Shown here: positions 7,991-16,244 of the stretch, one piece after another
Position numbering within the stretch: position 1 is the first letter of the stretch
Layout: the number at the start of each line of letters is the position of its first letter
From: Betaproteobacteria bacterium HGW-Betaproteobacteria-14
Lineage (GTDB): Bacteria > Pseudomonadota > Gammaproteobacteria > Burkholderiales > Rhodocyclaceae
Reading direction: 5' to 3'
Assembly: GCA_002840845.1 (NCBI GenBank)
Contig: PHCS01000012.1
Location: forward strand, 1 to 51,247
DNA length: 51,247 nucleotides
Program-made: the position numbers and the translations under genes
The notes under the pieces: model-generated
Told to the model about the DNA's origin: nothing
The model's input: only the letters and a program-made list of their open reading frames with translations
Databases searched by the model: none

Positions 7991-10117
7991 TCAGGTCGGC
8001 GGCGGCAGGACGTCGCTGAACTGCCGCTGCAGCGCGCTGCCTTCCGGCCAATTTCGCAGGAAGCGGGCGCGGTCCTTCATCCAGGCTTTGCGCCAGGCAG
8101 CCTCGCTATCGTAGTGGCGCATCGCGTCGAGGTCGAGGACACAGAGTTCATGCCCGTTGAGAATGAAGTTGGTGGCCTTCAGGTCGCCGTGGCCGATGCG
8201 CTCGGCGGCGAGGCGTGTGAAGAGCCGGCGCGCAGCCTCCAGCACCTCGGCCGGCGCGCCGCGCTCCGCGTGTCCGGCCAGGAAATCCTGCAGGTTCTGC
8301 ACTTCACAGTATTCCGTGACGAGCCAGGCGCGGCCGCGCAGCGGACCGAGGCGGCGCTCGATGAGCGCCAGCGGGCGCGGCGTGGCGATGCCGAGGAAGC
8401 GCAGGCGGTGCGCCTCCACCCAGGAATGCCAGGCGCGGCTCGGCCGCCAGGCGCGCGAGACGGCATGGCCGGCACTCTTGATGTTGTAGCGCTTGATGAC
8501 CAGCTTGCGGCCTTCCAGTTCGACCAGCGCCAGCGTTGCGCTCCGGCCACGCTTGAGGGGGGTGCCCTGTTCCAGCCAAGCGTCAGGATCGGCTACCAGG
8601 GGCGCAAGGAAATCGGCCTCGGAACGGACCACGGAAAAAAATCGATCGGTACGCCGTGCGACCTTGAAGAGGCTGCAGTCGCGCAGGCACTTGTCGAGGT
8701 AGTCGGCCAGGCGCCTCTCGCGGGCACGGACGATGGATGTTTCGAGTTGCGTTGCATCGACGATGAAGTCCGGATTGCCCTTGCGGTAGGCGACCAGCAG
8801 GCTGGGCTGCATGGCGCTGCAGGCAGCCGGGGGCAACTGGGCGAACAGCAGGGCGAGGTTGTCCAGGCATTCGCGGGCGGCGCCGGCCGGCCGTACGGCG
8901 TCGCCGTCGATGATGTAGAGCTTGTCTTCCCAGATCAGGAAATTCCCCAGATGCACGTCCTCCTGCAGGAGGCTCCGCGCGTGCATGAGTCCGACCGTTT
9001 CGAATACCTTGGAGAGTACGTCGAGCGCCGCATCGCCCGGGCTTCCCGCGCCGTCGAGGTATTCGGTGAGGACGAAGAATCCTGCCCCCTCCAGCCTGCC
9101 GGATGCGATTAGCTTCGGGGTGGGCAGGCCGTCCTTGCTCAGGCTGTCGATGCCTCGGCGCTCGCGCAGCCAATGGCGTTCGCTGCCGCGCGCGGCAACG
9201 AAGAGCTTGGCCAGCACGACCTGCCCGTTCCAGCGGCCGATGCCGGTGAGGCGCTTGCCGGGCAGGACGCGCAGCCAGCGCTCGATGGCCAGATCACGGC
9301 CGTCATCGAGCGCGAGCGTGCAGGGCGCGAGCACCCGCCGGCCGCCGGCGCGCAGCGTCTCCGCGTTGTCCCGGTCCTCGTCGCGTCCCGCGAAGAAGCC
9401 GACGATCCTGCGGATGCGCCGCTTGTCGGCCTCATCGAGCGTCGTCTTCTGCATGTAATCGAGATAGAAGCGCAGCCGCCGCGTGCGCGAGAACTGGCGC
9501 CTGGCCACCTTGTCGAGGCAGGCGAGGTCCTTGACGATGCGGTACTCGAGGAAGGGCGGCCACCAGAATCCGCCGCTCGGGCAGTCGATGAGGAAGACCT
9601 TGCCGGCGGCATCCACCAGCAGGTTGCGCCACTTCAGGTCGCCATGCACGAAGCGGCGGCGGTGCATGCGGCGGGCGATGTCGGCGACTTGTGCGGAGAC
9701 GCCGTCCCGCCAAGGCTGACTTTCGAGCCGCGGATCCTGACTGCGGGCGAGCCGGTGCAGATCGTTCGTGCCGGGAATTTCCTCCGTGATCAGCGCGCCG
9801 CGCGCGAACAGGCCGCCCTGGCGTTCGAGGCCGTAGGCGACGAGCCGCGCCGTGGGAATGCCCCACGCGGCAAAGCGCTGCAGGTTTTCCCATTCCAGCT
9901 GTACGCGCGGCGTGCCGAACCAGCGCCGCAGCGGCTTCTTGCCGAGGCCGTGGTAGCGCTTGACGTAGTAGCGGCGGCCGTTGATCTCGGCGCGCACGGT
10001 GCGGGTGATGGAATCCTTGGCGACGATCTCGCCCTCGAGGGCGAACACGGCGTCCAGGTCGGCAAAGCGCGCGGCTGCGGCGGCCTCTACCCCAGGCAGG
10101 ACGCGCCATTCGCTCAT
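7991..10117 (-). CDS. Triple-module LPS kinase-like fusion protein
   Basis: 708 residues. The start MSEWRVLPG at 10117 overlaps the waaP stop as ATGA; the frame extends further upstream only through waaP antisense. Three kinase-like modules follow one another. Module 1 (about 1-240) has YYVKRYHG and FVHGDLKWRNLL with FLIDCPSGG. Module 2 (about 260-490) has VLAKLF, a weaker loop LLQEDVHLGNFLI and YIIDGDAVR. Module 3 (about 500-708) has LVIKRYN, RIGHGDLKATNFIL and LCVLDLDAMRHY. From memory, the Pseudomonas LPS core cluster encodes separate proteins of about 250 and 470 residues of this type, so this looks like their fusion. Expected role: phosphorylating core heptoses or a related step. Confidence 0.78.
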   Translation of the reverse strand: MSEWRVLPGVEAAAAARFADLDAVFALEGEIVAKDSITRTVRAEINGRRYYVKRYHGLGKKPLRRWFGTPRVQLEWENLQRFAAWGIPTARLVAYGLERQGGLFARGALITEEIPGTNDLHRLARSQDPRLESQPWRDGVSAQVADIARRMHRRRFVHGDLKWRNLLVDAAGKVFLIDCPSGGFWWPPFLEYRIVKDLACLDKVARRQFSRTRRLRFYLDYMQKTTLDEADKRRIRRIVGFFAGRDEDRDNAETLRAGGRRVLAPCTLALDDGRDLAIERWLRVLPGKRLTGIGRWNGQVVLAKLFVAARGSERHWLRERRGIDSLSKDGLPTPKLIASGRLEGAGFFVLTEYLDGAGSPGDAALDVLSKVFETVGLMHARSLLQEDVHLGNFLIWEDKLYIIDGDAVRPAGAARECLDNLALLFAQLPPAACSAMQPSLLVAYRKGNPDFIVDATQLETSIVRARERRLADYLDKCLRDCSLFKVARRTDRFFSVVRSEADFLAPLVADPDAWLEQGTPLKRGRSATLALVELEGRKLVIKRYNIKSAGHAVSRAWRPSRAWHSWVEAHRLRFLGIATPRPLALIERRLGPLRGRAWLVTEYCEVQNLQDFLAGHAERGAPAEVLEAARRLFTRLAAERIGHGDLKATNFILNGHELCVLDLDAMRHYDSEAAWRKAWMKDRARFLRNWPEGSALQRQFSDVLPPPT

Positions 10118-10944
10118 GCGTTTGCCCCTGGCGCGAACTTGCGCCGGTAGCGCTCTGCAAGACGCGCCCCTTCCCGCCCGAGGTAGGCGAGGAGCGGCGC
10201 CTCTTCCCGCAGCACTTCGCGCAGCGGGTGGCCGAAATAGGCGCGCAGGAAGCGCAGACGATCGCGCGCGGTGAGGCCGATCTCCAGCGTGGAGAAATGC
10301 AGCGCGGCGAGGTCCTTGTCGCGCCAGCGGCGCGGCGCGGGACGGTCGCGCACCTGGGCGCGGTGCAGGTCGATCAGCGACAGGCGCAGCGCGGCAGCAG
10401 CGGGTGGGGGATCGGTGTGCAGCAGGAAATGGCAGATGTAGCAGTCGCGGTGGTTGACGCCGCCCGCATGCATGCGCCGCATCATTTCCGCCACGCGCGC
10501 GATGAGGGCGCGCTTGAGGGCGGGCGCAGGCGGCCGGGCCGGCCAGCCGCGGCAGTAGTCTTCCAGGCTGAGGGTGGGCGCCAGTTCCTCGGTGATGATG
10601 AAGGATTCGAGACGCGCGGGATTGTCCCCGCGCCTGCCGAAGGCGACGGCCTTCATGGTGTCGACGCCGAGTGCGTTCAGGCGCTTGAGGGCGAGCCATT
10701 CCTGCTCGGCGCCGAGCACGGGCAGGCGCGCCGTCACCAGATTCTTGATGATCTCGCCCCAGCCGACGCCGCGGTGCAGCTTGACGTAATAGCCGCGACC
10801 TTCGATTTCGGTGCGCAGGGTGCGGCGGCCTTCCAGTTCGCGCAGCACCGTACCCTGCAGCGCCGCGGCGGCGCGGAAGGGGTCCTGCCCTGCCCAAAGC
10901 GCGCGGAAGGGCTCGTCGAGAAAGAGTTCATCGGGACGGCTCAT
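10114..10944 (-). CDS. waaP: LPS core heptose(I) kinase WaaP/RfaP
   Basis: 276 residues, close to the usual ~265 for WaaP. The start MSRPDELFLD at 10944 overlaps the waaG stop as ATGA. Visible features: YYVKLHRGVGWGEIIKNL near residue 65 (ATP-binding lysine region and the GWxEI(I/F)KN signature of WaaP), EWLALKRL, an ITEEL hinge, and the catalytic loop VNHRDCYICHFLL near residue 160, followed by LSLIDLHRAQVR. The enzyme phosphorylates the first heptose of the LPS inner core in the cytoplasm, a step tied to outer-membrane integrity. It lies between waaG and the triple-kinase gene in one minus-strand operon. Confidence 0.93.
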   Translation of the reverse strand: MSRPDELFLDEPFRALWAGQDPFRAAAALQGTVLRELEGRRTLRTEIEGRGYYVKLHRGVGWGEIIKNLVTARLPVLGAEQEWLALKRLNALGVDTMKAVAFGRRGDNPARLESFIITEELAPTLSLEDYCRGWPARPPAPALKRALIARVAEMMRRMHAGGVNHRDCYICHFLLHTDPPPAAAALRLSLIDLHRAQVRDRPAPRRWRDKDLAALHFSTLEIGLTARDRLRFLRAYFGHPLREVLREEAPLLAYLGREGARLAERYRRKFAPGANA

Positions 10945-12056
10945 GGCTTGAGGATGATATCCGCCGCGCGCTCGGACTGGCTGTAGATGTCGGCCCGTTC
11001 GGCCCACTCGAGGCCGCTTGCCCGCCATTGCCGGCGCGCTGCAGCGTCGGCAAGCATGTCCGCCAGCGTGCGGTTGAGGTGGTCCTGTTCGAATGGCAGC
11101 GGCACGACGTGCCCGGCGGCGGCTTCCTCGATGTAGTGGGCATAGCCGCAGGCGGCGGAAGTCAGCACCGGCAGGCCGGCGACCACCGCTTCCAGCAGCA
11201 CCGTGCCGGTATTCTCGTTGTAGGCGGGATGGATCAGCAGGTCGGCGCCCTGCAGGAAGCGCGGGATGTCGTCGCGCCCGCTGAGGATGCTCACCCTGTC
11301 GGCCAGGCCGAGCGTCCGGGCGAGCGAAAAAAAAGGCTTCGGGTTGTCCTGGCCGATGGCGATGAGGCGGGTGCGCGCCTTCAGCTCAGGCGGCAGGGCG
11401 GCGAGGCCGCGCAGGCTGCGGTCGAGCCCCTTGGTCCTGAAGCCGGAGCCGATCTGCAACAGGAGCAGGTCGTCCTCGGCCAGGCCGAACTCGCGCCGGA
11501 AATCCGCGCGGACCGCCGCGGCATCGGGCGGCGCGCGACGGTCAGCGGAAATGCCCGGCGGCAACAGGTGCAGCCGCGCGGGCGGCGTGGCGTAGTGCTT
11601 CACGTAGAGCGCCTGCTGCACGCTGGAGATCATGAGGATTTCCGTGTGGCTGTCCGCCGCGAATACCGCCCGTTCATAGGCGGCGAAGTGGCGGTAGCGG
11701 CCGGAGAGGCGGTAGAGCGGGCCGCGCAGGGTGCGCGCCTTGTCCTCGAAGCAGGGATCGGCGCAGAAATAAACGTCCAGGCCAGGCATCTTGTTGAAGC
11801 CGACGATGCGGTCGGCGCTGCGCTGCTGCAAGTCCCGGCCGACCCAGTCGACGAACTTCTCGTAGCGGCGATGGTTGGAAAGCGCCCGCACCGGCACCTT
11901 TACGACCTCGAAGCCGGGCGGGATGTCCCCCTGCCACTGCAGGGTGTGGACGCGGATGGCGTGGCCGCGCGCCTGGCAGGTGAGGGCGATGCGCAGGAAA
12001 TCCCGCTGCAGGCCGCCGTAGGGGAAGTACTTGAAGAGGATGAACGCGAGCTGCAT
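10941..12056 (-). CDS. waaG: LPS core glucosyltransferase WaaG (GT4)
   Basis: 371 residues, matching the family length. The start MQLAFILFKYFPYGGLQRDF at 12056 matches the WaaG N-terminus; the frame is open 33 bases further up. Key features are the Gly-rich N-terminal acceptor loop, KMPGLDVYFCADPCF, the C-terminal EX7E-type segment HPAYNENTGTVLLEAVVAG, and a nucleotide-sugar-binding region. WaaG adds the first outer-core hexose (glucose in E. coli) to heptose II. It couples to waaP through an ATGA overlap. Upstream, a 126-base gap with three stacked hairpins separates it from the InaA-like gene. Confidence 0.93.
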   Translation of the reverse strand: MQLAFILFKYFPYGGLQRDFLRIALTCQARGHAIRVHTLQWQGDIPPGFEVVKVPVRALSNHRRYEKFVDWVGRDLQQRSADRIVGFNKMPGLDVYFCADPCFEDKARTLRGPLYRLSGRYRHFAAYERAVFAADSHTEILMISSVQQALYVKHYATPPARLHLLPPGISADRRAPPDAAAVRADFRREFGLAEDDLLLLQIGSGFRTKGLDRSLRGLAALPPELKARTRLIAIGQDNPKPFFSLARTLGLADRVSILSGRDDIPRFLQGADLLIHPAYNENTGTVLLEAVVAGLPVLTSAACGYAHYIEEAAAGHVVPLPFEQDHLNRTLADMLADAAARRQWRASGLEWAERADIYSQSERAADIILKP

Positions 12057-12065
12057 TGCGTCGCT

Positions 12066-12163
12066 CAGGCCTCCGCCGGGCCGCCCCAAGGAGGCCTGAA
12101 GCCAACAACACGGAAGCCGCGTAGCGGCTGAACCGTCGTCACCCCTTTCCTTGGGAAAGGGGT
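12066..12163. repeat. Three consecutive inverted repeats between the InaA-like gene and waaG
   Basis: The 126-base gap 12057-12182 holds three hairpin-capable sequences. They are CAGGCCTCC/GGAGGCCTG (12066-12074 and 12090-12098), AGCCGC-GTA-GCGGCT (12115-12129), and a perfect 10-bp stem ACCCCTTTCC/GGAAAGGGGT with a 3-base loop (12141-12163). None is followed by a T-run on either strand, so a simple Rho-independent terminator is unlikely. They could be a REP-like element, an mRNA-stability structure or an attenuator between co-directional genes. Confidence 0.6.
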
Positions 12164-12182
12164 CGGGGGATAGGCCGTCATC

Positions 12183-13010
12183 TTATTCGGCCACGCCGGC
12201 CTTGGCGGCGAGCATGCGCGCAGGCGGCTGGATGCGCTTCTTGCGCCCGGAGCGGGCGGCGATCGTGCGCCACAGCCACTTGGCGAGGGGCGTCAGGCGC
12301 TCGATCTGCAGGTAGGACTTGTAGAACCACAGCCGGTCGCTGCGGCTCCAGCATTGCGAATGGTAGTTGAGCGTATACAGGTCGCGGATGGCGCAGATCA
12401 CCCTGGAGGGGCGCCAGCGCGATTTCTCCAGGTCGATGACGCGCGCCTCGACCGTGCCGTCCGCATTGACGCGGGCGAAGACGTGCTTGGGGAAGAAGCA
12501 GTTGTGCTGGATGCCGTGGGCGTGCATGTCGCGTAGCAGGGTGGCGATGGCCGCGAGCATGCGCAGGCGCATGGGGTGCGCCGGCGCGCCGGACTCCAGC
12601 CAGCGCCGCACGCGGTCTTCCATCGAAACGAAGCCGGTCAGTTCCTCGGTGACGAGGATGGCGCGCTCGTCCTTGCCGATCTTGCGCATGGCGAAGTACA
12701 CCGGCTCCAGCGTCGGGATGCCGCAGGCGCGGTAGTGCATGATGTGGCGGAACTCGCGCAGGAAGGTCGGCGCGCCATGCACCGGATGGGTCCACAGTCG
12801 CGCACGGTGGTTTTCCTGGCGCTTGAGGAAAATCCCGGTGGTGCCGTCGCCCGGCAGGGCCAGTTCGCAGCGCGATACGCCGCTCCAGCCGCCGCGGCGG
12901 TGGTTGGGCTCCTCGAACCAGGGCGCCTCGAGTTTCCACAGCGCATCGAAGGCGGACAGGCCGTTGTGCGTGAGGATCGGCCGCCAGCGATCGTTGATGA
13001 AATCCTTCAT
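12183..13010 (-). CDS. InaA-like lipopolysaccharide kinase family protein
   Basis: 275 residues, start MKDFINDRWRPIL at 13010, overlapping the methyltransferase stop as ATGA. Features of the InaA/WapQ-type LPS kinase family: GIFLKRQENHRAR (ATP-binding lysine), PTFLREFRHI, ILVTEELTGFVSMEDR hinge, catalytic-loop equivalent HAHGIQHNCFFPKHVFA and ARVIDLEKSRW. The HRD aspartate is not conserved (QHNC), as is usual in this subfamily, which instead keeps the PKH motif. Probably cytoplasmic and involved in phosphorylating or otherwise modifying LPS core. It lies upstream of waaG and waaP in the same direction. Exact substrate unknown. Confidence 0.8.
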   Translation of the reverse strand: MKDFINDRWRPILTHNGLSAFDALWKLEAPWFEEPNHRRGGWSGVSRCELALPGDGTTGIFLKRQENHRARLWTHPVHGAPTFLREFRHIMHYRACGIPTLEPVYFAMRKIGKDERAILVTEELTGFVSMEDRVRRWLESGAPAHPMRLRMLAAIATLLRDMHAHGIQHNCFFPKHVFARVNADGTVEARVIDLEKSRWRPSRVICAIRDLYTLNYHSQCWSRSDRLWFYKSYLQIERLTPLAKWLWRTIAARSGRKKRIQPPARMLAAKAGVAE

Positions 13011-13705
13011 TTCTTTACGCGCAGGACATAGGCGCGCCACTTGTCCCAGTAGCGGATGAAGTCGGCGTGGCCGATCATCTCCAGCCCGGCGGCGGCGAAG
13101 TCGCGCTCGATCTCGCTGCGCTTGAAGACGAAACGGTCGCGCGGGCGCTCCTTGCCGCGGGTGCGCTCCTTGCGCGCCTCGTTGATTTCGTGCCGCCAGG
13201 CGCGGAAGTTGCCGTCCACCCATAGCGAGACGATCACCGTGCCGGAGCTGATGCGCGCGAACTCCTGCAGCATGAGGACGCGGTCTGCGCTCTTCTCGAT
13301 ATGGTGCAGCAGGCGGATGCTGAAGACGCACTCGACGAAGTTGTCCGGCAGACCGGTGTCGAAGGCCGAGCAGCAGAAGGATTTCTCGATGCGCGCGGTG
13401 ACCGCCCGGGGGCGCAGTTCGAGGCCGGCGTCGATCATGGACTGGCTGTTGTCGGCGACGTAGATCCTGCGGTCCGGCTGTTCGGCCAGCATCGCCCAGA
13501 AGCGGCCCGTGCCGCAGGGCAGGTCGAGCACTGAACGGGGTTGCCCGGCCAGTTCCAGCGCCTTGCGCGCCATGCCCACTTCGCGCCAGGTCGACAGCCG
13601 GCGCCAGAACCCTGTGTTGTGCTTGTGGAAATACTTCCGGGCGTGATTTGGGTCGTATTTATCGGAAAATTCGTAGTGCGGGGGGGTGATGCCGTCGTCA
13701 GCCAT
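13007..13705 (-). CDS. Class I SAM-dependent methyltransferase
   Basis: 232 residues from the ATG at 13705, chosen because AGGTGG lies eight bases upstream; an ATG at 13765 would add 20 residues. Motif I is VLDLPCGTGRFWAML (about 59-73), followed by IYVADNSQSMIDAG (motif II acidic residue) and FVECVFSIRLLHHIE (motif III/post-I). This is the ubiquinone/menaquinone-methyltransferase-like small-molecule family. It is the first gene of the minus-strand group leading to the InaA-like kinase, waaG and waaP, so methylation of an LPS-related substrate is possible. That is inference only. Confidence 0.8.
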   Translation of the reverse strand: MADDGITPPHYEFSDKYDPNHARKYFHKHNTGFWRRLSTWREVGMARKALELAGQPRSVLDLPCGTGRFWAMLAEQPDRRIYVADNSQSMIDAGLELRPRAVTARIEKSFCCSAFDTGLPDNFVECVFSIRLLHHIEKSADRVLMLQEFARISSGTVIVSLWVDGNFRAWRHEINEARKERTRGKERPRDRFVFKRSEIERDFAAAGLEMIGHADFIRYWDKWRAYVLRVKK

Positions 13706-13852
13706 GCCTGAAGCCACCTGGTGTGAGCCGTTTGTAAGCTGTTTATTTTGCCTGAAAAACCCCAATTAGTCATCAACTTATATGCAAAAAAGCAGCACCT
13801 TGCATGTGTAATGAGCCTAAAATGCCGGGCTTAAAGCGCATGGATACGCAAG

Positions 13853-14122
13853 ATGAAAAAGACCGACCTGGAAAAGCTCAAGGGACTGAAAATTGACAGC
13901 CGCATGAAGCAAGCCGGCACGCCGGGCCGCTTCGGTGCGGCAGCCGCGTCAGCCGTCGGCCGGCGCGAGCAGCGCGAACGGGAGCGCGCGCTCGGCTTGG
14001 TGCCGTTCGCCGTCAAGCTCGACGGCGAACTGGTTGCGCAACTCCGCCAGCGGGCGACGGATCGTGGCGAGGACCTGGGCTTGGTCGTGGCGGACCTGTT
14101 GCGCAAGGGGCTCGCGCAATGA
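13853..14122 (+). CDS. Small conserved hypothetical protein
   Basis: 89 residues, highly charged: MKKTDLEKLKGLKIDSRMKQ at the start, an RREQRERERALGL helix, and a C-terminal part (LVPFAVKLDGELVAQLRQRA...LGLVVADLLRKGLAQ) that looks like a ribbon-helix-helix or DNA-binding-type segment. No signal peptide or membrane helix. No family recognised with certainty. The upstream 147 bases (13706-13852) are AT-rich compared with their surroundings and probably hold the promoters for this gene and the divergent methyltransferase, but I could not fix a clear -35/-10 pair. Confidence 0.6.
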   Translation: MKKTDLEKLKGLKIDSRMKQAGTPGRFGAAAASAVGRREQRERERALGLVPFAVKLDGELVAQLRQRATDRGEDLGLVVADLLRKGLAQ

Positions 14123-14188
14123 GTGGGCGGCGCGCTAAATAATAGCTACCATGCCGGACATGCCCTGCAATCCCATGGATGGCGGTTG

Positions 14189-16024
14189 ATGAGCGGAATT
14201 GACCCACATACCCTGGCGGTGATGCTGCTGACCCTGGTGGCCTTCGTCCTGTTCGCCTCGGAAAAGGTCTCCATCGAATCCACGGCGCTGTTCGTGCTGG
14301 TGACGCTGGTGATCGGCTTCACGCTGTTTCCTCATCCGTCCTTCAGGCCGGCGCAGGCCTTTCACGGGTTCGGCCATGAGGCGCTGGTGGCCATCTGCAG
14401 CCTGATGATCATGGGGCGCGGCCTGCTGGTGACCGGCGCGCTGGAGCCGGTGGCGCGACGCATGGCGGCACTGTGGTCGAAGCGCCCGCGCCTGTCGATG
14501 CTGCTGATGCTGTGGGGCTGCGCCATGGCGAGCGGCTTCGTCAACGACACACCCATCGTCGTGGTGATGCTGCCCATCCTCATCGGCATCGCGCTGCGCA
14601 CGGGCGAATCGCCCTCGCGCCTGCTCATGCCCATGAACTACGCCGTGCTGGTCGGTGGCATGGGCACCACAATCGGCACCTCGACCAACCTGCTGGTCGT
14701 CTCCATCGCGGCGGACCTCGGCCTGCGCCGTTTCGAGATGCTGGATTTCATCCATGTCGCGGCCATTGCCGCGGTGTTCGGCGTGCTCTATCTCTGGCTG
14801 GTGCTGCCGCGGCTGCTGCCCGATCACGGCTCGCTCATGCAGGACACCAAGCCTCGCGTCTTCGAAGCCTGGCTGCATGTCGGCGAGGAGGCGCTGACGG
14901 AGGGGGCCACGCTTGCAGACGTGATCGCCAAGACCGGACGCAACATGACGGTGCTGGAAGTGCGGCGCGGCGACGACCTGCGCCTGACCCGGCTGCCGTC
15001 CCTCAGGCTCAAGTCAGGCGATCGCCTGCTGGTGCGCGACACGCCGGCCAACCTGAAGGAATTCGAATCCGTGCTCGGTTTCAGCCTGCATGACCTTGAG
15101 ACGGAGAAGGATGGGGAGAAGGACGGGGAGAAGAACGGCGAAGAAAAGCACGCCGAACAGCAGCTGGCGGAAATCGTCGTCACCGAAGCTTCGCCGCTCT
15201 TTGGCAGCACGCTGCGCTACCAGCGCTTTGCCGAGCGCTTCGGCCTGATCGTGCTTGGCCTGCGCCGCGCCGGCCAGGCGGAATTGAGCAAGGCGGACGA
15301 CATCGCCGAGATCCGCCTGCGCCAGGGTGACATGCTGCTGGTGCAGGGCACGGCCGATGCCCTGCAGCAGGTCAAGCAGGCCGACATCCTCGTGCTCGAC
15401 GGCAGCCTGGCGCTGCCGCGCAGCGAGCGGGCGCCGCTGGCGCTGTCCATCATGGCGCTCGTCGTGCTCTCCGCCATGCTGAAGCTGGTGCCGATTGCCG
15501 TGAGCGCCCTGGCCGGTGTCCTCCTCATGCTGGCGACGCGCTGCCTGGACTGGCGCGAGGTCGGCAATGCGCTCAGCTCGAAAGTGGTATTGATCGTCGT
15601 CAGCAGCCTGGCCCTCGGCAGCGCGCTCACCGCCACCGGCGGCACCGACCTGCTGGCAAAGGGCTACCTCTCGCTCGTTGGCGGCATGTCGCCAACGGTC
15701 GTGCTCTCGACCCTGATGCTGTTGGTCGCGCTATTTACCAACTTCGTCTCGAACAACGCCGCCGCCGCCGTCGGTACGCCGATCGCCGCGAGCATCGCCG
15801 CACAGCTCGGCGTCTCCCCCGAGCCTTTCGTGCTCGCCGTGCTGTTCGGTGCCAACTTCTCCTATGCCACGCCGATGGGCTACCAGACCAACCTGCTGGT
15901 CATGAGTGCAGCAGGCTACCGCTTCTCCGACTTCCTCAAGGGCGGCGTGCCGCTGCTGCTCATCATGTGGGCGGCCTATTCCGTACTGCTGCCGATGTTT
16001 TTCCCGCTGCAGAAGCTTTCTTGA
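14189..16024 (+). CDS. SLC13/DASS-type anion permease with RCK_C (TrkA-C) domains
   Basis: 611 residues from the ATG at 14189; a GTG at 14123 is possible. The N-terminal ~220 residues form membrane helices with GFVNDTPIVVVMLPIL and GGMGTTIGTSTNLLVVSIA, the family signature. A cytoplasmic middle part carries two TrkA-C-like domains (NMTVLEVRRGDDLRLTRLPS... and ...LIVLGLRRAGQAELSKADD...). The C-terminal half is membrane again, with FTNFVSNNAAAAVGTPIAAS and FGANFSYATPMGYQTNLLVM. Such proteins carry sulfate, dicarboxylates or other anions; the substrate is not evident. Three 12-bp tandem repeats encode an EKDG/EKDG/EKNG linker between the two TrkA-C domains. The stop lies next to the terminator of the convergent tRNA-Val gene. 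Confidence 0.85.
   Translation: MSGIDPHTLAVMLLTLVAFVLFASEKVSIESTALFVLVTLVIGFTLFPHPSFRPAQAFHGFGHEALVAICSLMIMGRGLLVTGALEPVARRMAALWSKRPRLSMLLMLWGCAMASGFVNDTPIVVVMLPILIGIALRTGESPSRLLMPMNYAVLVGGMGTTIGTSTNLLVVSIAADLGLRRFEMLDFIHVAAIAAVFGVLYLWLVLPRLLPDHGSLMQDTKPRVFEAWLHVGEEALTEGATLADVIAKTGRNMTVLEVRRGDDLRLTRLPSLRLKSGDRLLVRDTPANLKEFESVLGFSLHDLETEKDGEKDGEKNGEEKHAEQQLAEIVVTEASPLFGSTLRYQRFAERFGLIVLGLRRAGQAELSKADDIAEIRLRQGDMLLVQGTADALQQVKQADILVLDGSLALPRSERAPLALSIMALVVLSAMLKLVPIAVSALAGVLLMLATRCLDWREVGNALSSKVVLIVVSSLALGSALTATGGTDLLAKGYLSLVGGMSPTVVLSTLMLLVALFTNFVSNNAAAAVGTPIAASIAAQLGVSPEPFVLAVLFGANFSYATPMGYQTNLLVMSAAGYRFSDFLKGGVPLLLIMWAAYSVLLPMFFPLQKLS
15103..15138 (+). repeat. In-frame 12-bp tandem repeat, three units
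   Basis: Units GGAGAAGGATGG, GGAGAAGGACGG and GGAGAAGAACGG follow each other exactly, differing at one or two bases. They lie inside the SLC13-type permease gene and encode the acidic/basic linker EKDG-EKDG-EKNG between its two TrkA-C domains. The unit keeps the reading frame, so gain or loss of copies would only change linker length. Confidence 0.85.
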
Positions 16025-16027
16025 AAG

Positions 16028-16052
16028 AAAAAAAGCCTGCGAGGTCGCAGGC
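16028..16052 (-). terminator. Rho-independent terminator of tRNA-Val
   Basis: On the minus strand GCCTGCGA-CC-TCGCAGGC (16052-16035) forms an 8-bp GC-rich stem followed directly by seven Ts (16034-16028). It lies 11 bases after the tRNA 3' end. The convergent permease gene stops at 16024, right beside the T-run. Confidence 0.88.
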
Positions 16053-16063
16053 CCTGTGCAATC

Positions 16064-16138
16064 TGGTGGGCGGCACAGGGTTCGAACCTGTGACCCCTGC
16101 CGTGTGAAGGCAGTGCTCTACCGCTGAGCTAGCCGCCC
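16064..16138 (-). tRNA. tRNA-Val (anticodon CAC)
   Basis: Read on the minus strand: acceptor GGGCGGC pairs with GCCGCCC, the D-arm is TAGCTCAGCGGTAGAGC, and the anticodon arm CTGCC-TTCACAC-GGCAG gives CAC, reading the valine codon GUG. The T-arm is CACAGG-TTCGAAC-CTGTG. The 3' CCA is encoded (TGG on the plus strand at 16064-16066), giving 75 bases. A terminator follows immediately. Confidence 0.96.
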
Positions 16139-16244
16139 GATAGAAGGCGCGCATTTTCCCACAGGGGGCGGTTTCGGTCAATTTACACCGGACCTGGGCG
16201 GCGCATCGCTTAAAATGTCGCCTTTTCCAGCTGGTGCCTGCAGC

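Noticed and set aside
10118-10897. N-terminal 260-residue extension of the triple-kinase protein
   Set aside because: It is the out-of-frame reading of waaP (rich in R, P, A, H) and has no domain likeness; the ATG at 10117 overlaps the waaP stop.
13706-13852. Promoter pair in the AT-rich gap between the methyltransferase and the small conserved gene
   Set aside because: TTGCAT and TAAAAT are only 12 bases apart, and no better pair was found on either strand; a promoter is likely but cannot be placed.
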